A DNA stretch of 64,000 nt, taken from the NCBI GenBank assembly GCA_963402885.1, contig OY727096.1, forward strand, positions 27,633,820 through 27,697,819, written 5' to 3'. Under the pieces are notes generated by a model, which saw only the letters and a list, made by a program, of their open reading frames with translations, was not told the origin of the DNA and did not search any database. Below, in pieces: positions 54,024 through 64,000 of the stretch. The stretch is from Antedon bifida. Lineage: Eukaryota; Echinodermata; Crinoidea; Comatulida; Antedonidae. Numbering within the stretch: the stretch's first letter is position 1; each line of letters begins with the position of its first letter. The position numbers and the translations under genes are program-made.

Positions 54024-56000
54024 AAGAAATGACAAGAATCTATTTTAAATGTTATATACAACAAATAATTAATGTTTTTATATTCGTGATATGGTACGAA
54101 TAATTTCATTTGGTAATAGATGAAAGTTCTTACTCTAAATTGGCTGTGTGCTTCGTGAAAATATAATCTTTCATCTTTCACTTCTTGAAATTATTTGTAC
54201 CGTCGCATTCTTAAAACATCCATAATTTGTGTAATATTTACACCCGGATGTCTTTAAACAGAAGTCATCATTTACAAGATAAGAGGCATCTGATAAAGGG
54301 CCGAACATTATATCCTGCTTATCCTATTTGAATTCAAGTAGGGACATTTGTAATGTGTGGTAGATGGAAAAACGTGTATTAATATTTTTTATTCAAAAAT
54401 CTGTGATTATTTAAAATCAAATATTCATTGAGGGCGAACGTACACTGTCCTGCATTCTTAAAGTCAATCAATCCGAATAAAATATTGCATCATTCAATGA
54501 AGCAAAATGGATTCCAGTACAACCGCAAGGTAGGTAGATCATTTTTTTTTCTATTGTGTCAATGATTTGACTTTTTTCTTGATATTGATCTGTATAACTT
54601 TAAGATAGAATTGTTTTGATATTTGTTTTTCCATTAATGTTTTCATTTTGTATGAGACAAGCACTATTATTTGGTCGAAATAAAGTTATCTTATAAGAAA
54701 GATGAAGTTAAAAAAAATCAGGAGGAAACTAATACTCGAACCAATGAAAAAAGTACTGAGTTAACTTGTTAAATTACGAAGATAAAAAGGTAAATTTATT
54801 TGTGCTACCATATTATTCAAGTGTATTCTAAAAAAAGATTTTTTGCATAATTCCAGAACAACATTTTCTCTTGTGGTCCTCAGTTTTGAAAAGGTTTTAC
54901 TTTTATTAACATGTATTTTTTCTCGTTCCAAATTTTCTTAATAAGGACAAATTTTTTTTACAACAATGATAATTGACCCAAATTTATTTCATAATTTATT
55001 GTGGTTTAATCAGATAATTTTTTGTTTTTATTGGTGGTGCATTTATGTCGCATTTTTTCATTGTTATTCATGAGTATTTGCATACCAGGTGAACTTTATG
55101 ATTAGCAAAAGCTATTTTGTTACTAATAAAGAATTGAATTTGAAATTTTACATTTTATATTTATTTCATAATAACATTTATTTTTTAAAACTTTTCTAAT
55201 GCTCTAATTTTTTGAAAAACTTTTCAATTGGCTTACAAATAAAACATGCAATAACTAAACACAAATAGTTTTACAGTAATCTTATATAATTCATTATAAT
55301 AACAAAAGTATGAAGGTTAACAATGGTATTTTAGCATTTTAAAAATAAATTTTAAACCACATTTATGATGCCTTTTCATAGGTTGTGGTACTAGTATTAA
55401 AAAAAACAGTAATTTCACTGATTTTCTAGGACAATATCAAAATTCAATATTTGTGCAATATTTTATATTTCAGTATTGTCTAAAGCAATAGATAATACTG
55501 TAATAAACTTATTTTATATCTAAAGTATATAATAATAAGCACTTTCTCCTGGAGATAGGGGTGGGGCGTTATTCATGTACAGTAATAACCCCTGGATCCG
55601 CCTATGATAGACACACAGGCAAGTTGCAGACTTTACAGCTACACTACTACTATCACACTTTGTAAAAAATATGTTATTCTACTGCTAAATATCTAACCTA
55701 AAAATAAAATTCACAGAAATATGGCTTTCTAGAGTTATTTATGGTTATGTTTTAATTAAGAATTTTAGTAGCAATGTGCAGTTTGCTCTGGTTTCTAGTT
55801 TTACCGGCAATCAAATGTTTTGCAAAACTCAACTTTAATCGTAGATACGTCACGAAGTGCCATTTTTATGAAATATTACATGGTTAGCGTCCGTTTGTGG
55901 CACGGCAATACAGTGTGACTTACTTAACACTAAATATTGCAAAGAATCCAAAAATGTTGTCATGGTTTAAAACGGTTTAATTTGATTTCTCGTAGCGCTG

Positions 56001-56265
56001 TTTGCAGCACTGTTGTGACATCGGTTCCCACTTGTGATTATGCAATACAGACGTTGATGCGTTGCGTTTTGCGTTCTGGTGGAAACCACACTTTAGTAGA
56101 ATATTGTTGACGAATAAACAATAAGATTTGCAGCACTGTTATGACATCGGTTCCCACTTGTGATTATGAAATACATCACTTTGCATTCATACGTTTTGCA
56201 TTCTAGTGGAAACCACGCTTTAGTAGAATATTGTTGACGAATAACCAATAAGGTTTGCAGTGCTG
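56001..56265. repeat. 126-bp tandem duplication
   Basis: Two units (56001-56126 and 56127-56252) and the start of a third. Shared blocks are TTTGCAGCACTGT, GACATCGGTTCCCACTTGTG and TAGTAGAATATTGTTGACGA. Confidence 0.85.
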
Positions 56266-56908
56266 CATGTGATTATACAAAAAGGAAATACTAAACTTCC
56301 TGTCAGTTCCTTTTTTAATCACATGATGTACCACAATCCTTATTTATAAGTAAATAACAGATAACAAAACAGACAATTATTTTAGTATTGAACAATACAA
56401 GACAAGTTAAAAGATTTTTTAAATTGTAAAAACACCCCTATAACCTAATAAACTTTAAATAAATGTATTACTGTAAATAAATTATGTTGGAACAATGTTG
56501 AGGTCATTAATGCATTATTAGTGAGCTTTCGTTTTTATGACATGCCACAAGACTTCGAGCAAGCATTGGAGAAAATCGCGATAATCGCTGATGAGGATAA
56601 ATAGTTAGTAATAACATTTACTTACGCGCAATGATAATATGTGAGCATGACGTACCAACAAGCCTCATTACATAGTCATCATGTTCATACTTATTTCTTC
56701 AACTCACTATTTTACAGATGCAAAGTGTTAAAACTTTAGTATATTAATGTATTGTTAATCTGACACAGATAATATTGAGTATAAGCAAATTAGGATAATT
56801 GATAACAATTACAGTAGTAACACTGATTATTGGTTATAGGGGTGTTATACACTTTTTCACAAAAGTAATCTATTTCAATTACGTTGATACCACCTGTATA
56901 GTCAGATT

Positions 56909-57074
56909 TTAGGTTACGACTAGAGGGTCATGACCGTATCCGCACACTTGTTTTAAACGACTCCACGAACGGTCTCTATTATATTCTGGTTTTACTATTA
57001 TAAAAACGATGATGCCGATGAATGCAATAACAGACAAACCTGCTGTGTTCGCAATGATAACATCAGTAGTTAAT
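56909..57074 (-). CDS. CYB561: cytochrome b561 last exon, form 2
   Basis: A second terminal exon about 0.75 kb further on enters in the same phase. It encodes TTDVIIANTAGLSV, an equivalent sixth helix (FIGIIVFIIVKPEY) and a longer tail with GYGHDPLVVT before TAA. The acceptor is TTTTGCCTTCAG. It is homologous in layout to form 1, so it is most simply a duplicated, mutually exclusive last exon. It lacks the YSELP loop. Confidence 0.82.
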
Positions 57075-60000
57075 CTGAAGGCAAAATAAAACAACATGCA
57101 TAAATAGATTATTCACTTATACAGGCCTGGTCTTTTGATAGTTGCAGGTGTGCAGTAAATAGCACTTCTTAGGAGTGACGTGTTATAAGCTCTGTCTACA
57201 CTATCGCACTAGTTTGTAAAAAAGTGTGATAGTGATATGTGCAAATATGGTAGTGATATGGAATCATCATGTCCATATATGGGCACATCACATTTTTTGG
57301 TCAAAGTTTTATAGTGTAGACAGAGCTTTAGGCAAGTGATCGCATTGTACACATCTGGCTTGTGTGCACTTTAATGAGCATCTTTCGTAAGAGTAGGAAG
57401 TTACCCCAATGTATTGGTCCATATCAGGCCTTGCCATTGTAGAAAAAGGAAAATGAGCATCATTTGGTGACCGCTTAACACAAAAGAACCCTCAGTCTAC
57501 ATGTGTGACTATCTGAGGATCTGAACAGTAAAGGAAGATGATGCAATAATAAGTGTTGAGTGGTAACCATGTATGCTGTAGAAAATACTGAATTTTTCAA
57601 AATGCACAATAATTTAGCTATCTAGTACTAGGCTCAACAACAATTCAAAAAGCATTTGAGAGATTCCATTAAAACATAGTGGCTTTGGTTACGTCAAACC
57701 TTTGTTCCTTTATAATAGATACTGTAATGTCGTGCAGTAGAGTGTGGGTGAAAATTTAAAAATAGTGAAAAATGTTCCCTACCAGCCCGAACAAAGTACA
57801 TTATTTTAGGGATGAAATTTCTGCGTTCATAGATTATTAACATGTTCGTAGCCTTGAAACTTGAAGTTTGGATTTGTGACGATGAAAATGATAATACAAA
57901 TGAAGCCTATGCAGGTAACACCCGCTACGTTTCCGATAATGGCTGCTTTAGGAAGCTCAGAATAATTCCTGAAAGAATGAATGAACAATTGTATGAACAC
58001 AATCAAAGATAAATAAAAAGCATTTGAGATGAAGGGTGGCTGTGAAGTGAAGGTATATTGGTATACTGGACAAAAGAGACGCAATTATTTTAAAGAGTAC
58101 TGTAACATTGATAGGTCAGAATATGTTAAAGATGACTGGGCCAATAGGAGCTTTGAAAAAGAGTAATGCTTGGGTTATAGGGAGAAAAAACTGATACACT
58201 TTGGGCAAAGGGCTTGTGGATGAAAGATCTTGAGGTCGTGGGTTTGGATCCAACGCTCGTCGCACACTGCTTGTATCCTTAGGAGACCCACTTTGCCCTA
58301 CGTTTGCCTCTCTCCACAATTGAGTACCTGGTTAGGTCAAGACACAACTTTTCGCTGATTACTAGCTACATCATGAAAGTATGTTTCCATACGTGTTTGA
58401 TCAAAGAATGACCGGGCTAATAATATGTACAGCACTATGCTTTACAACATTAGGTGCTTTATAAATCCAGGATATTATAAATCATTCCTAATAATTTAGT
58501 TTAAATTTCCTTATTTTGATACTGTAATCCTTATGTGGGGTACAAATATATACAGTAACAAGTTTTGCTTTTTTTTTTCTCTAATGACCCTTATTGACCC
58601 TGCGACCCCTAGGTGAACTTGGGGGTCAGACCATGTAATATAAATTATAGTCATCCATAGATAGCTTGTGACCAAATCAGATAAATGTGTGCAAGAAGCA
58701 TTTTTTCTTTAATGACCTTTTGACCCTTTGACCTTTGGGTCAGGTCATGTATTAACTTAACTGTATAGATGCTTGTGACAAAGTTTGATTAAAAATGAAT
58801 ATAGCGTGTGGAAAAAGCGTTTTTGATGAAACAATCTTTTTAGCCCAATTTCAGAAAAAAAGAACTAAACAGACAGAACAAACAAATTCTGGGATATATT
58901 AACTAAATGCTTGTGAAATGGATGGACTATATTAGGTTACTTTCTAACTTACCCGGCAAAGGCTAGCTTTTCACTTATTCCCATCAACACAGTGGCTCCA
59001 GCAAGCCCCAAGATAAACACTCCAAAAAACACGTGCGAAGACATGTAAAGAGTACGATAATGCTCAGGAAACTTGGGAAATAGAAATATCAAAAATCCAC
59101 ACAAAAGCTGTAAAAATATGAATTTTATAAGATTAAAGAAATATAATATGGTTAAAACAGTGCAACCCACTAATTTGTTTGAATACTAATACATATACAA
59201 ATACTTGTATTCATCACATCACTGAAAATCATAATGTAAGTAAGTATTTAAAGATGTAATGTCCCCCTGAAAAAATTTTTTTTTAAATTTTTTTTGTTGA
59301 ATATGCCATTTTAATGTCACATAATAGTTATCCACTTTGAAAAAAAATTGAAACTGTAATTTAAAGCAAAAAATAGTCAGATTGGCCATTTATTTTGTAT
59401 GAGAAAACAATATTTTTGTTCGTTTTGTTTTTATGGTAGGGATTAACTTAAAACTACAAAATAACATATTCAAAGTCTGATTTAATTAATCTTTATTTTT
59501 CATGTTTTTGGAGGACAATACATGAAATGAAATATGAAACGGAGTCTTAAAAAACTAGGAATTTGTATGAATGCAACCAAAGATTACATTAATTAAATTA
59601 AGATCTGCTGCCAGATTTAAAACGTTCTTCAAAACTGATCACCACAGCTACTGTGACATCTGTTGCAATTTTCCCCACTGGATTCTTAGTACTATGTGTA
59701 GATTCCTCCAGTATAAGAAAATTACGTAAATAATACATCACATGTGATTCACATGTACACAGTGAAACGTTTAATTTTAATTACCACACAGTTATTTGTA
59801 CATTGAGAAGAACACCTTAATTTATTATTTACCTGTAAACCAAACATGACAACAGTTGATATTCCAGCCCAGCTGTGCATGGAATACATGTTAGCAATGT
59901 TATTTGCATTATGAAACTGGAAGACGGCAACAAGGGCTATGATTGCACATATAAAAGCACACAGTTGAAGTACGAAATGCGCAATTTTGACGGCTAGACG

Positions 60001-61009
60001 AGGAACATTCAATCCAGCTGTGATGCGGTATATAATGATTGCTGCAAAAAGAAAAGAAGTATATCAACTCTAAACATATTGTACGGTGTTAATGAAAAAT
60101 TGTTGAAACCTGGCATTCTTTAATAACATTATAAAGCAAAATTTGAAGAGAGTACAGAAGCCATAATGTTTTTTTAATAAGATTTGATGGAAAACATATT
60201 AACAAGACACAGAGCACAGGGTAAGTGATTTGGATATTGTTTTTAACCTGATTTTGTGTTTAATGATATAAATGATTTTTTGCCAAAATCTTAAATAAAA
60301 ATATACAAACAAGTGACTCATCATGTATGCAATTTCAACTAAACTCGGAGTGGAGTTGTGGCTTGGTGGTTATGATGCTTGGCTACTACTCCAAAGGGTC
60401 CTGGATTCAAGTCCCGTCACATGTCAGGATTTTTTCTAAGGACAAAATTACAACTCCACTCCCAAAGACTTGTAATAAAGACATCTGTCGAATTTGTCAG
60501 AAGAATAAGGCGATTTAATTTTGATGAGAGTGCCGCATCATACATCATATATGGCTGTTCAATAACTTTCTGAAATTACTTTCTCAAACACTTTAGTCTT
60601 ATTTGCCTCTGAAAACTTCTTTCACCAGCCATTTTAGCCGGTTTAGTTCTTTTTTACTCACAACTGCCTATAGAATTTTTTTTGCTGGTATGTTATTTAT
60701 GTCAATTTGGCAGTTAAATAAACATGAACAATATTTGTCCTTGGTATGGTGGTGTATTATAAATTTTGGCATTCCATACCTGCCGGACGAAATGAACGAA
60801 AAGCGATATGCAAAGTGATCCAACTTACCGTTTCCATAGAAATAAATAAGGCCAATGACCATCAGGAATGGATGAAGGTTGAACTGCTTACTCGAACCAT
60901 CCCAAGCAAATCCATCTAGGTACTTGACCAACCAAGTACTGATCAGGCCAACAGCGGTCAAGCCTAGAATTTGCGCCAAGACAGCCAGAGGAATGAACAT
61001 CAAAGCCAT
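56909..61009 (-). CDS. CYB561: cytochrome b561 (ascorbate-dependent), alternative last exons
   Basis: Cytochrome b561 is a six-helix, two-heme membrane protein that passes electrons from cytosolic ascorbate across vesicle or plasma membranes, or reduces ferric iron (CYBRD1 branch). Exons: 60829-61009, 59833-60041, 58953-59107, then either 57827-57968 or 56909-57074, giving 228 or 236 residues. All four heme-ligand histidines of the family can be placed: NLHPFLMVIG in exon 1, KIAHFVLQ and YSMHSWAG in exon 2, MSSHVFFG in exon 3. Also typical are the GLIYFYGNA and FLIFLFPKF blocks. The start MALMFIPLAVLAQ is the only ATG preceding the first helix. An acceptor-like TTTGTTTCAG just upstream (about 61033-61042) implies a separate non-coding 5' exon. 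CYB561 and CYBRD1 cannot be separated by eye. Confidence 0.93.
57188..57328. mobile_element. MITE family 1, copy 7
   Basis: Left end AGCTCTGTCTACACTATC after TA (57186-57187), right end ATAGTGTAGACAGAGCTT before TA. It lies between the two alternative last exons of the cytochrome b561 gene and the unrelated upstream sequence. Confidence 0.75.
57827..57968 (-). CDS. CYB561: cytochrome b561 last exon, form 1
   Basis: This is the transcript-proximal terminal exon, phase 2 entry, reading NYSELPKAAIIGNVAG, then the sixth helix (GFICIIIFIVTNPNFK) and a short tail GYEHVNNL before TGA. YSELP and NPNFK occupy the positions of YSHLP and RPQWK in vertebrate CYBRD1. The acceptor is TTCTTTCAG. Confidence 0.88.
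59253..59523. mobile_element. MITE family 2, copy 4, in a cytochrome b561 intron
   Basis: Left end GATGTAATGTCCCCCTG, right end TTTTTGGAGGACAATACAT. Shared internal blocks GAATATGCCATTTTAATGTC and GTAATTTAAAGCAAAAAATA. Confidence 0.7.
60346..60462 (+). repeat. tRNA-like SINE head inside short inverted repeats
   Basis: A box TGGCTTGGTGG and B box GATTCAAGTCC on the plus strand. GGAGTGGAGTTGT (60346-) is mirrored by ACAACTCCACTCC about 105 bases on. In intron 1 of the cytochrome b561 gene. Confidence 0.55.
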
Positions 61010-64000
61010 CTTAATGATGTACTGTTAGACCTGAAACAAAGACACAAAGAAAAAAAAATTCAATTTCATTATCATTATTTTTCGTTGGTCCTTTTCAATA
61101 TTTACATAACAAAAAACTTGGGGAGACCAGGGTCAACCTAAGTGAACTAAATCACTGTAGCTGAGTCGGTTGACCCAATTGGACACCAAGCTAGGTGAAG
61201 ACACAGTTTCTCCCATTTAAGGCTTAATTTGAGACCACTCAGTTGCCATTAAAGAATTTTTTTCCAACATGGTTCTCAAACGTTTATTTATTTTCTTGGC
61301 ACCATAGGACAAAGACAAAAGTATCTGGAGAAGTTCTGTATCCCTGACTGGTGTACTTGTTGTTCTCTAAACTTTTCTCTTCCACCAGTTAGTGAATTTG
61401 TATTGTACAGATAAAGAGAGTTTCTAAAAACATCGCTAAACCTTTGTTTGGATAGGTCTTGTTTAGTAACTGTTTTGTAATGTGAAAAGAAGCATACTGT
61501 ACTCTCAAGAATAGGCACAAAGAATCGGTAGTGGCGTTGCTGCTCAACCTTGGACAGGTTAAGTTCAGCAATTAATTTCACAATTTTTAGGGCGTTTATT
61601 CAAATAAATATGATAACTTATTAAAACTGTATTGATAAATTAGCTTGATATCGCAAAGGATTGTATATACAATGCATGGTGAAAAGGAATTGGGGGAAAA
61701 GTAAACAACAAATCCAGTAAACAAAACGTGTGTGCCCCCATTTCTTTACCATCAATCATGCGTTGTGCATGCTATTAATTATTGCGATAAACCTTAATAA
61801 ATAATAAATAATTTTAGCATTATTTCTATGTACGCTAATCCCAGCCTCCCAACCTAGATTATTAAGAAGAAGCTAGCTAGCCACTACTAGGCCTAGGCCT
61901 ATAGGCACAGCAAGTATTAAAACACAGCAGCATCTCCTCAGTTAGTAGTAGTAGTAACTATGAGTCACTCTCCATCCATCATCATGCCATCATTCATCAA
62001 CCACAGCCTAGGCCTAGCTTATAATATTGTACTAATAAAGATAAGATACCACCAGCGGCAGCTGCTGCAAGTAAGTGAAGCCCGCTCTACGTACTACTAG
62101 GCCTACTATTGTATCTACACATTTGCACAATAAAACTAAGCAAAATTTAATAACTAACTGATATGTAATAGGCCTAGTTAAATTAGTCCATCCACACTTC
62201 CTTCTTCCCATCCCATCCAAACAACATCCGGCGGCCTCTACACAGTATCCTCTCTCCGGCCACCACCACTTCGGATTTCACACATGTTTATGTTTATTCA
62301 TACCCACGGGAGATACCATTTTCATGTGAGGTTAAAACAACATTTACAGCCAAAAACAAATAATAATACCTTAAACATTCCATCAATATTATCGATCTTT
62401 AATTTTTCATATATTCGGATTTGTTTTTAAAACTTGAATTGTAAATGTTTTTAGAAGTTTGTAATTCAACTTTAGATTATTATTTTCACGCTATCCCTAT
62501 ACAAAAAATATCCACCGCATTCAACCAAACCAAACAAGTTTTGTAATGCGATTTCACCCCAAAAAAACATGAAAAATGAAGATGAATTAAATCGGACTTT
62601 GAACAGGTTATTTTGTAGTTCTAATAAAGTTACACTTCCGTAGAGTCAATTTGACTATTTTTTGCTTTAAATTACAGATTTTTCAGGTAAAAACATTTTT
62701 TTAATTCATGTTTTTGTAAAAGTGAATAAACATAATGTGACATTAAAATGGTATATTCAATAAAAACAATTGTTTTCAAGGTGACAATATATCTTTAAGT
62801 TGGCCCATACAAATGTCAGTTTGATTTGGTTATTATTAAGACACACAAATATTAAATTATACTTGATAAAATAATATGTATAATATGCCATAGAAGAAAG
62901 ATTGGATCGCACATATACTTTTATGAAAAAATAGAGATGACTCGTTCCTCAGTTCGGTATTAATTAGCTCAATCACATCCTAGACGGAATAGGATATTGA
63001 TATATATTATGTTCTTTAATTGGAGATAATTAATTATATTTCTGATGTTACGCAAGTATAATTATTAGGCCCACCATTCAACGACGTGGCGTAGGGCCTA
63101 TGCATGGAGGTGGTCTATTGAATTAGTGGTAATCACAGAGAGACAAGATTTTATATCTCTCATTATCTGATTTAATTTTTATATTTTGTAGAAATGTGTT
63201 GAGAAAGTAGGTTATATGCCTAAGGCCTATTACTAAGCATTTTTAAATGCTAAACCAATGTACAAACAGCTATATCTTCAAAAGGTTTGACCCCAATAAC
63301 CACGTGACATTAATCTGTAACTAATGATTTTTAACACGTTTTATAAATGTGTGAGTACATTAACTCTATTAATTATTTCTGGCGGGCAACAGAACATTTT
63401 GATTTGATGCCCAGCAGTCTGCAATGGCCGCGGAAGGGCAGAATAGGTAGTCTGACCACCACATGCATGCTTACTTCACACACACTCACCTATAATAGAT
63501 ATGATTGCGTATAGGCCCAATAGTTTTTAGGTTCTTGTCAGTAGAAATCATCAATTATACTGTACAGTTTAGTTAAAATGCGAAAATAATTGTTATAATC
63601 AAAACCTCCATTCAACATAATCAAACTTTCTAATGAAATTTAATACAAGAGTAGTAGTAACTCACCTTAAACTAACTAAAAACAGTAAAATATCTATATA
63701 TGAATGATGGCAAATGAATGGGGATCACGTGCCATGCGGGCACTGTGTGTATTTAAGTTTGACTTATCAAAAGAATAAAGTTCAATCAAACACTAAGTGG
63801 TCACGTGATTACGGGCCTAATATTACACAGTCATTGTGATTCGTAAAATCTAACTTAAAAATATGATTTTTAATTCTAGACAAACGATTCAACGAAATTG
63901 AAATAATAATAATTTTGATATTATAGACTTAAATCAAATATTTCTCTATAGGCTTTATTCAAGTTTCAAGCATATTTTATAAATCACTCAAATAATGAGA
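61010..64000. other. upstream region of cytochrome b561; no other gene seen
   Basis: A non-coding 5' exon and the promoter probably lie around 61850-62280, where AGGCCTAG palindromes cluster (61887, 62008, 62098, 62170) and GC rises locally. A MITE family 2 copy is at 62551-62798. The rest is AT-rich with no exon I can support. Confidence 0.6.
62551..62798. mobile_element. MITE family 2, copy 5
   Basis: Reverse orientation: starts CACCCCAAAAAAACATGAAA, contains TTTTTTGCTTTAAATTACAG, ends GGTGACAATATATCTTTAAG. Confidence 0.65.

Larger units (their letters stand above)
52844..56908. other. intergenic; no firm gene
   Basis: 3' UTR of the small gene to AATAAA at 53160-53165. Then the doubtful frame at 53718-54023, a possible start-exon signal at 54508-54530, a GGATCCGCC repeat end near 55592, and the 126-base tandem at 56001-56260. 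Otherwise AT-rich. Confidence 0.6.

Overview
The window is nuclear DNA of an invertebrate animal. It is AT-rich and intron-rich (GT-AG introns), and it is full of short non-autonomous transposons and tRNA-like SINE heads. The proteins look like those of an invertebrate deuterostome, possibly an echinoderm, but that placement is inference from the gene set and repeat style, not from a search. No bacterial, viral or organellar gene was seen.

Layout: (1) 3966-20593, minus: a complete gamma-tubulin gene in 11 coding exons. Its two giant introns are packed with repeats, including an array of Helitron-like elements at about 12943-18414. (2) 22689-25807, plus: a four-exon TRIM-NHL gene (RING, B-box, coiled coil, filamin-type Ig, NHL repeats), head-to-head with gamma-tubulin. 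(3) 25808-31918: intergenic, containing a 3.36-kb foldback-like element with long inverted ends, a 7-bp target duplication, SINE-like heads and a Penelope-type hammerhead-like motif. (4) 31919-38087, plus: MINDY4 deubiquitinase, 14 exons. (5) 40213-43474 and 44953-47343, both minus: a tandem pair of DUF1295/steroid-reductase-like membrane proteins with identical intron phases. (6) 49305-52843, plus: a small unrecognised gene of four exons, with a possible extra frame-changing exon that would replace its C-terminus with a membrane segment. (7) 52844-56908: no firm gene. (8) 56909-61009, minus: a cytochrome b561 gene with two homologous alternative last exons. (9) 61010-64000: its upstream region and MITE remnants.

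The genes do not form a pathway. They cover microtubule nucleation, ubiquitin ligation, deubiquitination, membrane lipid/steroid-type reduction and transmembrane electron transfer. What unites the window is the repeat landscape: at least five MITE-like families, one of which reaches the gamma-tubulin stop codon, and clusters of the palindromic motif CTAGGCCTAG in upstream regions or first introns of most genes.

All exon joins were worked out by hand from splice signals, reading phase and remembered family sequence. Function calls are by recognition, not database search.
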